The notes under the pieces: model-generated
What the model was told of the DNA's origin: nothing
Database searches by the model: none
Seen by the model: only the letters and a program-made list of their open reading frames with translations
Part shown: positions 1-8,547 of the stretch, in pieces
Layout of the letters: each line of letters begins with the position of its first letter
How positions within the stretch are numbered: the first letter of the stretch is position 1
From: Gammaproteobacteria bacterium
GTDB lineage: Bacteria; Pseudomonadota; Gammaproteobacteria; Steroidobacterales; Woeseiaceae
Length of the DNA stretch: 64,000 nucleotides
Direction: 5' to 3'
Assembly (NCBI GenBank): GCA_009937445.1
Contig: JAACFM010000001.1
Span: 55,455-119,454, forward strand
Position numbers and translations under genes: made by a program

Positions 1-513
1 GTCGATGCCACTGCTGGAGCTCAGCGTTCGGATCGAACTCGATACCTGGCAGCGATCGCATCACTTGAGCTCGCCGAACCCGTGCGGCGACGTTTCGAGG
101 TCGTGAAATTGTCGCAACCGCTGGCGAGCAGTCTGAAGCTGAAGAAAGACCTGATGGAAGATGTTATCGCAGCCTATACCGGCGCAGCTGAGTACGGCGT
201 TGCCGAAGTCACTACCGCGGCAACTTTCAGACTCGGTGAGGTCTATGAGCAATTCAGTGCCGATTTGATGACATCCGATCGTCCATCGGAACTGGGTGCC
301 GATGCACTGGAGCAGTACGACATCCTGCTTGAAGAGCAGGCGTTTCCATTTGAGGAAAAAGCCATCGATTTATACAAAGCAAATACCGATCGTGCATCGG
401 ATGGTGTGTATGACGAGTGGGTTCAACTCAGTTTTGAGCGCTTGGCCAGACTGATGCCGGCCCGCTACGCGAAAGAGGAGCGCAGCGAAGATGTTGTTAC
501 AGCGCTGTACTGA
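1..513 (+). CDS. TPR-like periplasmic protein, C-terminal part (5' end outside window)
   Basis: Frame 1 is open from base 1 to the stop at 513. Helical, repeat-like protein immediately upstream of a TPR lipoprotein and ExbB/ExbD genes. Confidence 0.6.
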   Translation, partial: VDATAGAQRSDRTRYLAAIASLELAEPVRRRFEVVKLSQPLASSLKLKKDLMEDVIAAYTGAAEYGVAEVTTAATFRLGEVYEQFSADLMTSDRPSELGADALEQYDILLEEQAFPFEEKAIDLYKANTDRASDGVYDEWVQLSFERLARLMPARYAKEERSEDVVTALY

Positions 514-1159
514 CAAGATGCGATTGATGACCGCGATGCTACTGGCGTTGCTGCTGCTTGCCGGCTGTGGTGGATCTGCTGGCGTGAAAAATGCCGCTGT
601 GCCGCAGCAGACCGCCGGTGCATTAAGTGATGGTGATAACAGCGAGTTGGCACCCGTCATTCCGGCAGGCGCTCTGACGTTGTTTGAGCAAGCGGCGGCT
701 GCGATGGCGGCCGGAGACTTTGTCGACGCTGAGCTGCGTTTCAAGGAATTCCTGCTGCAGTATCCGGAGTATCCGGGTGCGCATGTCAATCTGGCGATTA
801 TCCATGCCAGTAATGGAAATGACGCCGCGACAAGGTCCTCAATCGACTCGGCACTGGCTCTGGACCCCGCCCATCCCGCCGCATTAAACCAAATGGGCAT
901 GCTACTTCGCAGAAATGGCAAATTTTTGGAAGCAGAAGCCGCTTATATGAAGGCCGTCACAGTCGCGCCCGAGTACGCCTTGGCACACTACAATCTGGGC
1001 GTTCTTAATGAACTTTATTTGCAACGACTGGAAACGGCACTGCAACACTTCCAGATTTATCAGTCACTTGTTGGCGAAGACAAACAGGTTGCGAAGTGGA
1101 TAACGGATCTGACGCGTCGCGTAGCGGCGAATCAGCGAACGGCAAACGTGGCGGACTGA
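491..1159 (+). CDS. Tetratricopeptide-repeat lipoprotein
   Basis: Lipobox LLLLAGCGG; TPR-like motifs (AHVNLAIIHASNGN, ALNQMGMLLRRNGKFLEAEAAYMKAV, ALAHYNLGVLNE). Overlaps the upstream gene. Confidence 0.8.
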   Translation: MLLQRCTDKMRLMTAMLLALLLLAGCGGSAGVKNAAVPQQTAGALSDGDNSELAPVIPAGALTLFEQAAAAMAAGDFVDAELRFKEFLLQYPEYPGAHVNLAIIHASNGNDAATRSSIDSALALDPAHPAALNQMGMLLRRNGKFLEAEAAYMKAVTVAPEYALAHYNLGVLNELYLQRLETALQHFQIYQSLVGEDKQVAKWITDLTRRVAANQRTANVAD

Positions 1160-1623
1160 TGGTGATGAGTAGACTTGTGCATATTGTTAACAAGGTTTTC
1201 GCTACGGCCATCTCAGTCGCCATGTTACTGGCAGCGTTTACCGCTTTTGCCCAGGATGAAGTTGAAGATATCGGACCGGCTGTGGACACATCGGCGATCG
1301 AAGAACCTGAGATCGCGGCTGCACAGCTGGAGGATATCGGACCGGCTGTTGATACTTCTGCGTCGGGTAATGAGATGACCCGGAGTACGACTGGTATTCG
1401 GGTGATGGACTCACTCGAACTGGAGCGTACCGAAATTACGGGCAATCAGGAGCTGCCAACGGTGATGTACATCGTGCCCTGGAAAAAGGCGGACCCGGGC
1501 GATTTGATGGGCAAGCCTGTGAACACACTGCTCGATGAGGTGCTGGCACCGATCGACAGGGAAGAATTTGTCAGACAGGTCGATTACTACCAGGACCTGT
1601 ATGGCGAAGATAAACAAGAGTAG
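1159..1623 (+). CDS. Secreted protein of unknown function with duplicated EDIGPAVDTSA motif
   Basis: Start overlaps the upstream stop (1159 or 1165); signal peptide MSRLVHIVNKVFATAISVAMLLAAFTAFAQ; internal 11-aa duplication. Confidence 0.65.
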   Translation: MVMSRLVHIVNKVFATAISVAMLLAAFTAFAQDEVEDIGPAVDTSAIEEPEIAAAQLEDIGPAVDTSASGNEMTRSTTGIRVMDSLELERTEITGNQELPTVMYIVPWKKADPGDLMGKPVNTLLDEVLAPIDREEFVRQVDYYQDLYGEDKQE

Positions 1624-1642
1624 GAGCGGCTATTAGCCGCGA
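1620..1642. repeat. REP-like hairpin GTAGGAGCGGCTATTAGCCGCGA
   Basis: Near-perfect palindrome GCGGCTA-T-TAGCCGC preceded by GTAGGA, resembling REP/RAYT-type elements of Pseudomonas and Xanthomonas; overlaps the stop codon of the upstream gene. Confidence 0.5.
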
Positions 1643-1673
1643 TTTTAAACATCTGTTTTAGAGGAGCAGACAA

Positions 1674-2312
1674 ATGAGCACTATTGTGCGGTTTTTCCAG
1701 GATGGTGGGGCATTCATGATCCCAATCCTGTTGGTATTCGGCTTTGGTCTGGCAATTGCGATCGAACGCTGGACTTATTTAACCATGTCGGGTGCGAGCA
1801 ATCGCGCTTTGTGGAAAAAGATCGTGCCGTTCTTAAAGGCGGGCAATTTCCAGGAAGCGGCCCAGCATACGGCTAAATCGAAGGCAGCAATCGGCTCGAT
1901 TCTGACTTACGGCCTGTACCGCGTTAAGTCAGCGCGTCGCCGCGATGATATCGAAAAGGCGATGGAAGAAAGCCTTATGGAAGTGTTGCCGCGACTCGAA
2001 AAGCGCACGCACTATATCGGTACTTTGGCCAATATCGCTACGCTGCTTGGCTTGCTGGGAACGATTATTGGCTTGATCTCAGCATTTACGGCTGTTGCGG
2101 AAGCAAACCCGGCGGACAAAGCGGACATGCTTTCGGCATCTATTTCGACGGCCATGAATACCACGGCATTCGGACTGATAGCGGCGATTCCCTTATTGCT
2201 GATTCACTCGTTGTTGCAAACGAAAACCAACGCCTTGGTCGACAGTCTGGAAATGGCGAGTGTCAAGTTTTTGAATGCAGTTACCGAACGTCAGTTGAAG
2301 ACCGGAGCTTAA
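1674..2312 (+). CDS. MotA/TolQ/ExbB proton channel family protein
   Basis: TM2/TM3 signature: LGLLGTIIGLISAFTAV ... ISTAMNTTAFGLIAAIPLLLIHSLLQTKTN. Confidence 0.92.
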   Translation: MSTIVRFFQDGGAFMIPILLVFGFGLAIAIERWTYLTMSGASNRALWKKIVPFLKAGNFQEAAQHTAKSKAAIGSILTYGLYRVKSARRRDDIEKAMEESLMEVLPRLEKRTHYIGTLANIATLLGLLGTIIGLISAFTAVAEANPADKADMLSASISTAMNTTAFGLIAAIPLLLIHSLLQTKTNALVDSLEMASVKFLNAVTERQLKTGA

Positions 2313-2315
2313 GTC

Positions 2316-2843
2316 ATGATCGGTAGCCGCAGAGGCCGTGGACGGCGTAATGTCGATTCGGCTGAGCTCAATATCACGGCGTTCATGAACCTGATGGTGA
2401 TTCTGGTTCCGTTCCTGCTTATAACCGCGGTGTTCTCGCGATTGGCAATTCTCGAATTGAATTTGCCAGGCTCCTCTACTGAGTCCGTGGAACCGCAGGA
2501 TCAGGTATTCCAACTGGAAGTCATTGTGCGCTCCGACAAGATTGAAGTCGGTGATCGCAACCAGGGTCTGTTGGGTATTTACCCAAACACCGAAGACGGC
2601 TATGACTTTGACGCTGTAGGCGAAAAACTCTCGCAGTTGAAAAAGAGTTACCCGGACAAGACGGACGCATCGATCCTGCTCGAGCAGGAAATCTCCTACG
2701 ACACCGTGGTGCAGATAATGGATACCGTCAGGTTGTCGGTCGACATTGAAGTTGACGAAGATGACAAGCAACAACTGGTCCGCGCAGATCTGTTTCCCGA
2801 TATTTCGATCGGCGATGCGCCGGTCCTGGCAGGAGGTGCCTGA
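2316..2843 (+). CDS. ExbD/TolR-family biopolymer transport protein (first copy)
   Basis: N-terminal NITAFMNLMVILVPFLLITAVFSRLAILELNLP and ExbD-type periplasmic domain. Confidence 0.85.
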   Translation: MIGSRRGRGRRNVDSAELNITAFMNLMVILVPFLLITAVFSRLAILELNLPGSSTESVEPQDQVFQLEVIVRSDKIEVGDRNQGLLGIYPNTEDGYDFDAVGEKLSQLKKSYPDKTDASILLEQEISYDTVVQIMDTVRLSVDIEVDEDDKQQLVRADLFPDISIGDAPVLAGGA

Positions 2844-3370
2844 TGGCCAAGTCCGCACGCGCCAAACGCATGGACAAGCATCACCGCCGCAATAAGGGCT
2901 CGGGCGCGCTGAACCTGGTGTCGCTGATGGATATTTTTACGATTCTGGTGTTTTTCCTGCTGGTCAATTCATCGGACGTGGAGACCCTGCCGAACGCGAA
3001 AGACCTGCAGCTGCCTGAATCGATTGCTGAAGAAAAAGCCAAGGAAACCGTTGTCATCATAATTGGTAAAACCGACCTGATCGTACAAGGTAATCCGGTC
3101 GCTAAAATTGCAGACATTTTGGAGACTCAGGGCAACGATATTCCCGAGCTTCGAGAAGCGTTGATGTCGCAGAATGACCGCGTATTGCGCCGTGAGGCGC
3201 AGGAAAATATCGCAGCACGTGAAGTCACGATTATGGGTGACAAAGACATTTCGTACCGACTGCTGAAGAAGGTTATGGCTACGTGTACGCAATCGGACTA
3301 CGGACAGATTTCGTTGGCCGTGTTGCAGAAGAGTTCCGACGAACTCGATGACATTCAGGCATCACGCTAA
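2843..3370 (+). CDS. ExbD/TolR-family biopolymer transport protein (second copy)
   Basis: ALNLVSLMDIFTILVFFLLVNSSDVETLPNAKDLQLPES with conserved TM Asp; overlaps the previous stop. Confidence 0.88.
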   Translation: MAKSARAKRMDKHHRRNKGSGALNLVSLMDIFTILVFFLLVNSSDVETLPNAKDLQLPESIAEEKAKETVVIIIGKTDLIVQGNPVAKIADILETQGNDIPELREALMSQNDRVLRREAQENIAAREVTIMGDKDISYRLLKKVMATCTQSDYGQISLAVLQKSSDELDDIQASR

Positions 3371-4346
3371 GGCGCAGGGACGAGGAGTCACGGAATTGGA
3401 TCTACCGTTTTATAGAGAGTATGACCTGCCCTGGACAACAGGGCAGAGCCAGGACAAGAAGTTCCAGCGCTTGCTCGGGATCATATTCCTGATATGCCTG
3501 GTACTCAGTATTGTCTGGCCGTTCATTCCAGTTCCAGAACCTGATCCGTTTGACGTCGAAGAGATTCCGCCACGTATTGCGCAACTGTTGCTTGAAGAAA
3601 AACCACTGCCTCCACCGCCGCCTGTAGTAGAGGAGGAACCGGAGCCCAAGCCAGACGATCTCGAGCCTGAACAGGTAGTGGAAGAAACTCCAGACCCAGA
3701 ACCTGAGCCGATACCCGAACCTGAGCCTGATCGCGCAGAGATCGCCCGTGAGCAGGCACAAGCGGCACTGATGCCATTTGCTGAAGACCTCGCGGACCTC
3801 GTTGATAACGAATTGCTCGAGCAGGTTGCAGATGACCGTGATCTGAGCGCGTCGGTAGGCGAAGCGCAGCGCAATGAACGCTCAATGATCACGTCAAAAG
3901 TGGGTACGGCCTCCGCCGGTATCAATACGGCGGCCATGAGCCGCAGTACCGGCGGGACAGGCATTGCGGGTCGCGACACTACGCGAGTCGTCAGTCCTGT
4001 TGCCGGTATAGGTAAGACAGATGGTGCTGCCAGTCGCTCGGGATCAAGTGGCAAGGCTTCTCGTTCGCGCGAAGAAATCGAACTCGTTTTCGACAAGAAT
4101 AAGGGTGCGATCTTTGCGCTATACAATCGCGCGCTGCGGCGAGATCCGTCTCTGGAAGGGAAGCTTGTGCTGCGGTTGACAATCGATCCGAGCGGAGCCG
4201 TGTCCTTTTGCGAGATAGTCTCCAGCGAATTGAATGACGAAGAGCTCGAACGCAAGTTGGTGCAGCGCGTCAAATTGTTCCGCTTCGAGGCGCGGGATGT
4301 TGAGGCAGTTACGACCACCAAGCCGATCGACTTTTTCCCGGCCTAG
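3348..4346 (+). CDS. TonB-like / AgmX-PglI C-terminal domain energy transducer
   Basis: Single N-terminal TM, Pro/Glu-rich linker (PPPPPVVEEEPEPKPDD...PEPEPIPEPEPD), C-terminal domain REEIELVFDKNKGAIFALYNRALRRDPSLEGKLVLRLTIDPSGAVSFCEIVSSELNDEELERKLVQRVKLFRFEA. Start may lie downstream. Confidence 0.85.
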   Translation: MTFRHHAKAQGRGVTELDLPFYREYDLPWTTGQSQDKKFQRLLGIIFLICLVLSIVWPFIPVPEPDPFDVEEIPPRIAQLLLEEKPLPPPPPVVEEEPEPKPDDLEPEQVVEETPDPEPEPIPEPEPDRAEIAREQAQAALMPFAEDLADLVDNELLEQVADDRDLSASVGEAQRNERSMITSKVGTASAGINTAAMSRSTGGTGIAGRDTTRVVSPVAGIGKTDGAASRSGSSGKASRSREEIELVFDKNKGAIFALYNRALRRDPSLEGKLVLRLTIDPSGAVSFCEIVSSELNDEELERKLVQRVKLFRFEARDVEAVTTTKPIDFFPA

Positions 4347-4455
4347 GTTAGCTCTTGGCAGCGTTTCTCGTGTATGCATGCTGCGAAAAATTAACTTGCA
4401 ATTCGAAAGTAATGCCATAACAATCCGCTCATCTCAAGACACGGATAGCAACCGA

Positions 4456-4893
4456 ATGAGCCAGTCTTCCAGAGCCGAAAAGTCCAGTTGTCCGATAAGC
4501 TATAGCCTTGATTTATTTGGAGATAAGTGGACCTTGCTGGTGCTAAGGGATCTGATCCTGTGGGGTAAGACGCGGTTTGCCGAGTTTCAGGCAGCCGACG
4601 AAAAAATCGCATCAAACATTCTGTCCGACCGCCTGCGACGACTGCAGGAGCAGGGGATTGTTGAGATCGAGAAAGACCCATCCGATGCCAGACAGAAGCT
4701 CTATACGGTCACGAAAAAGGGACTGAGCCTCACACCGGTATTGCTCGAAATCGCGGCGTGGGGGGCATCGCAGGATCCTCAAACAGGTGCGCCGGACGAT
4801 TTTGCCGCTGACTTCTACGCCGATCGCGAAACGTATTACGCGGAACACCGCAGTCGAATTGCGGGCCTTTTCGAGAAGCAGAACGAAGGCTAG
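4456..4893 (+). CDS. HxlR-family winged-helix transcriptional regulator
   Basis: CPISYSLDLFGDKWTLLVLRDLILWGKTRFAEF...ASNILSDRLRRLQEQGIVE is HxlR-like; start refined to ATG at 4456. Confidence 0.88.
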   Translation: MSQSSRAEKSSCPISYSLDLFGDKWTLLVLRDLILWGKTRFAEFQAADEKIASNILSDRLRRLQEQGIVEIEKDPSDARQKLYTVTKKGLSLTPVLLEIAAWGASQDPQTGAPDDFAADFYADRETYYAEHRSRIAGLFEKQNEG

Positions 4894-4931
4894 CGTTGTT
4901 GCAAGGCGGTCTGAACGCGTAAACTGCTCTG

Positions 4932-6035
4932 ATGCGAAAAATACACTTGATGGTAATACTGGTGGCGATGCTGTTTGGCATTGGTGAAGAATCTCGTGCC
5001 GAGATATCAATAGATCAGCTGATCGCTCAGACGGGAATAGCTGAAGGTGGTGTTGCGGTCAGCGAGTTGCCTCGCTGGAGCGGTGCGCACAGGATTCTGG
5101 TCTGGGATATGGGTATGGATCTTTCCGGCTTGATCGACGCCTCACCCGATGTCGAATTTATTCTGGCGAAGTCCGTGGCTGAGGCGATGCAATATGCAGC
5201 CGATGTTGATGCGATGATCGGATTTTGTGCTGCGGACCTTATCGACGCGGCTGAGAAGCTGGTCTGGGTACAAATCTATTGGGCGGGCGCGGAGCGGTGC
5301 CTGGCTGTCGATAAAATTGCCGACGGCACCGTCGTGATGTCGAACATGCAGAAAATGTCATCGCCTGTCATCGCGGAGCACGCGATCGCGATGATGATGG
5401 CTCTCAGTCGAAACTTGCCCCAATTCGTCAACATCATGGAGCAAGGCGACTGGTCCGCCGCAAGACGAGCTACTGCTGGCATGACGCCCATCGCGGGAAA
5501 GAAGTTGCTTGTCGCCGGTCTGGGTGGCATCGGGACCGAGGTTGCGCGGCTGGGGGCCGCTTTGGGTATGCGCGTATCGGGCACTCGAAACAGTTCTCGA
5601 AACGGGCCGGACTTCGTCGAGTACGTTGGATTGTCTGATGAGTTGAATGATCTGGCTGCGTCAGCCGATGTCATTGTCAACGCGCTCCCGGCCACCGCTG
5701 CGACTCTGGACTTGTTCGACGCTGAATTCTTTGCCGGCGCTAAAGCGGGTGCGATCTTCATAAATGTGGGTCGAGGGAAAACAGTTGTTACCGCGGATTT
5801 GATTGCCGCTTTGGAGTCGGGCCAGATTTCAGGCGCGGGCCTGGATGTTACGGCACCGGAACCTTTGCCCGCAGACAGCCCGCTGTGGCAGCGCGAGGAT
5901 GTCATCATCACGCCGCATGTTTCATCGTCGGGAGGCGCAAACGAACGGCACGCGGTGTTGCTCCGCGAGAACGTGAGTCGCTATGTAGCCGGTGAACGAC
6001 TGTTGAATGTCGTAGACCCGCAGAAAGGCTACTAG
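4932..6035 (+). CDS. D-2-hydroxyacid dehydrogenase (NAD-binding), with N-terminal signal-like segment
   Basis: GKKLLVAGLGGIGTEVARLGAALGMRV (Rossmann), INVGRGKTVVTADLIAALESGQISGAGLDVTAPEPLPADSPLW. Confidence 0.88.
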   Translation: MRKIHLMVILVAMLFGIGEESRAEISIDQLIAQTGIAEGGVAVSELPRWSGAHRILVWDMGMDLSGLIDASPDVEFILAKSVAEAMQYAADVDAMIGFCAADLIDAAEKLVWVQIYWAGAERCLAVDKIADGTVVMSNMQKMSSPVIAEHAIAMMMALSRNLPQFVNIMEQGDWSAARRATAGMTPIAGKKLLVAGLGGIGTEVARLGAALGMRVSGTRNSSRNGPDFVEYVGLSDELNDLAASADVIVNALPATAATLDLFDAEFFAGAKAGAIFINVGRGKTVVTADLIAALESGQISGAGLDVTAPEPLPADSPLWQREDVIITPHVSSSGGANERHAVLLRENVSRYVAGERLLNVVDPQKGY

Positions 6036-6041
6036 TCGCCA

Positions 6042-6797
6042 ATGCACGTCGATGACGCGGGGCGCAGGACGGCGATAGACGGTGCGAGTCGTCGCCGCAT
6101 CTATTTGTTTCGTCACGGATCGGTGGACTATGTCGATGCTGATGGCAACATCGTTCCCGACACCGATGCCGTTATTCTCAATGCAACGGGTTTGGCGCAG
6201 GCAGCACAGATGCGTGATCTGTTCGCCGATGTGCAGATAGACAAGGCACTTTGCTCGGGCTTGCCGAGAACTCGCCAGACCGGCGAAACCGTATTGGGTG
6301 ATCGCGACCTTCCTCTGGAGGTAAATACGGGATTTCTTGAAATTCGTCAATTTGACGGTGAGGCGTCAGACGACTATGACGTAGTCGCCGATGTCGCTTT
6401 TTCTCACTGGCGGGCGACCGATAAGGACGCCAGGTTTCTGGGCGGCGAGCGTTATAGCGATTTCTATTTGCGTATCGAAAAAGCGATGCAAAACTTACTG
6501 CTGGATACGTCCTGGCATAACCTCGCTTTGTTTGCGCACGGTGCCACGAACGCGGCGATTCTCGGGTGGGTTACCGGTATTGGGCGCTCGGCGTTCGGTG
6601 TGCTGGATCAGGCAATGTGCTGTCTGAATGTCGTCGATATAGATTTTGACGAATCGGGTGCAATTCTCAGGAAGACCGTTCGAGCGATGAATATCACCGC
6701 GGATGACCCGGCCAAGAGCAATCGCCACGGTGGTGATATGGAGTCCTTGGCGCATCGATTATCCCTTGGTACACGGGACCGGAATGGAACCGTCTGA
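6042..6797 (+). CDS. Histidine phosphatase family protein
   Basis: RIYLFRHGSVDY (RHG motif), SGLPRTRQTGE, LFAHGATNAAIL. Confidence 0.85.
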   Translation: MHVDDAGRRTAIDGASRRRIYLFRHGSVDYVDADGNIVPDTDAVILNATGLAQAAQMRDLFADVQIDKALCSGLPRTRQTGETVLGDRDLPLEVNTGFLEIRQFDGEASDDYDVVADVAFSHWRATDKDARFLGGERYSDFYLRIEKAMQNLLLDTSWHNLALFAHGATNAAILGWVTGIGRSAFGVLDQAMCCLNVVDIDFDESGAILRKTVRAMNITADDPAKSNRHGGDMESLAHRLSLGTRDRNGTV

Positions 6798-7290
6798 AGG
6801 TTTTCCGCCAATCGTACGGCCAGACGCGCGAATTCTGATACTGGGCAGTTTGCCCGGGCAAAAGTCGCTAACCGATCAAGAGTATTACGCTCATCCGCAA
6901 AATGCGTTCTGGCCGATAATGGCGCACCTGTTCGGAATCAGCGGTGACTACGACGAGCGATGTGCACGACTACGCGATAAGCGGCTGGCGCTCTGGGATG
7001 TATTGCGCGCCTCAATTCGTCCGGGAAGTCTCGATTCAGATATTCAAAAAGAATCGGCGATGGCGAACGACTTCAGGGCGTTTTTATCCGTGCACACGCA
7101 AATTGAACGAATAGCTTTTAACGGCAAGAAAGCCGAACAGTTGTTCCGAACGATGGTGCCAAACAGGGATTTCGAGAAAATTCAGTTGGTAGGACTACCC
7201 TCTACCAGCCCGGCTTACGCAGCCATGCCATTTGCGAGCAAGTTGAGCCGTTGGAGGACCGGGCTGGAGACAGTGCGGCCAGCAAGTTAA
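6784..7290 (+). CDS. DNA-deoxyinosine glycosylase / TDG-mug-like uracil-DNA glycosylase family
   Basis: ARILILGSLPGQKSLTDQEYYAHPQNAFWPIMAHLFG; KRLALWDVLRASIRPGSLDSDI; IAFNGKKAEQLF; VGLPSTSPAYA. Start ATG 6784 overlaps the upstream 3' end. Confidence 0.87.
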   Translation: MEPSEGFPPIVRPDARILILGSLPGQKSLTDQEYYAHPQNAFWPIMAHLFGISGDYDERCARLRDKRLALWDVLRASIRPGSLDSDIQKESAMANDFRAFLSVHTQIERIAFNGKKAEQLFRTMVPNRDFEKIQLVGLPSTSPAYAAMPFASKLSRWRTGLETVRPAS

Positions 7291-7302
7291 CAGGAGAGAA
7301 AA

Positions 7303-7677
7303 ATGATCGGATACGTCACAGTAGGTACCAATAAATTCGACGAAGCAGCGCAGTTTTACGATGCGCTCTTCTCGACGATCGGCGCTGCTCGAGCATACGA
7401 TACCGAAACGTTCATTGCCTGGGGTACCGGGCCGTCGGCGCCCGCATTTTCGATAACCAAACCCTACGATGGCGGTGCGGCGTCGGTGGGTAACGGCGTC
7501 ATGATTGCCATTGCAATGGACACGAACGAAAAGGTCGACGCCTTTCACGCCAAAGCGTTGGAGTTGGGAGCCAAGGACGAGGGCGCTCCGGGTCCTCGAG
7601 TCGAGACTTTTTATGCAGGTTATTTTCGCGACCTTGACGGCAACAAGCTGAACGCGTTTTGTTTCACGCCTGAATAA
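7303..7677 (+). CDS. VOC (glyoxalase/bleomycin resistance) family protein
   Basis: MIGYVTVGTNKFDEAAQFYDALFSTIGAAR ... FYAGYFRDLDGNKLNAFC. Confidence 0.85.
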   Translation: MIGYVTVGTNKFDEAAQFYDALFSTIGAARAYDTETFIAWGTGPSAPAFSITKPYDGGAASVGNGVMIAIAMDTNEKVDAFHAKALELGAKDEGAPGPRVETFYAGYFRDLDGNKLNAFCFTPE

Positions 7678-7695
7678 TTTGTCACAAGGGGAACA

Positions 7696-7911
7696 ATGCT
7701 GAATGCAGCAGCAATCTTTCTTCCAATGCTCGCAACGATGACGTTAACGGCAATTGTCTGGATATTTTTTCTGTTTCGCACGTTCCACAGCATCGAGCAC
7801 TGCACCAGCTATATCGTCATGGCGCGGTTCTATCTGTACGTCGGTGCAGCATTGGCGTTGTGGTTCATGCTGGGCAGGGCACTGATCGTGGAACTGGCGG
7901 TCTACGTATAG
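7696..7911 (+). CDS. Small hydrophobic membrane protein, unknown function
   Basis: 71-aa ORF with two hydrophobic stretches and an AGGGG-type ribosome-binding sequence upstream. Confidence 0.4.
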   Translation: MLNAAAIFLPMLATMTLTAIVWIFFLFRTFHSIEHCTSYIVMARFYLYVGAALALWFMLGRALIVELAVYV

Positions 7912-8066
7912 ATGATAAAAATAGACACACGGCTGCATCGGATCTTGCGCGAGGTTATCGTTCTCGGGCTGCTTGTCGTCGGCATTCTGGCCGGTCGACG
8001 TTCGCCGCGTGACGGCAAGCGACTGATCAAACGGGTCGTAGCGATCGGTGGCTATTTGCTATCGTC
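7912..8066 (+). pseudogene. Putative remnant of an S26/LepB-like signal peptidase
   Basis: MIKIDTRLHRILREVIVLGLLVVGILAGRRSPRDGKRLIKRVVAIGG: an N-terminal TM joined directly to an SPRDG-RLIKRVVA-GG segment typical of type I signal peptidases; the catalytic Ser region and C-terminus are missing. Confidence 0.4.
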
Positions 8067-8112
8067 GAGAGACCGGATTCAGTTGGCTCGACCTGTAATT
8101 CCGGCGATTTGC

Positions 8113-8490
<378 letters not shown>

Positions 8491-8547
8491 CTAGCAATAG
8501 GCATGCTCTATGTGTACAACTATGCAGAATTATCCGGTGGAAAGACC

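Noticed and set aside
2193-2858. 221-aa minus-strand ORF
   Set aside because: Antisense to the ExbD gene; no family-like features; the + strand frame is clearly coding.
3410-4321. 303-aa minus-strand ORF antisense to the TonB-like gene
   Set aside because: Low-complexity Ser/Gly-rich translation (SGSGIGSGSGSG) produced by the Pro/Glu codons of the real gene on the opposite strand.
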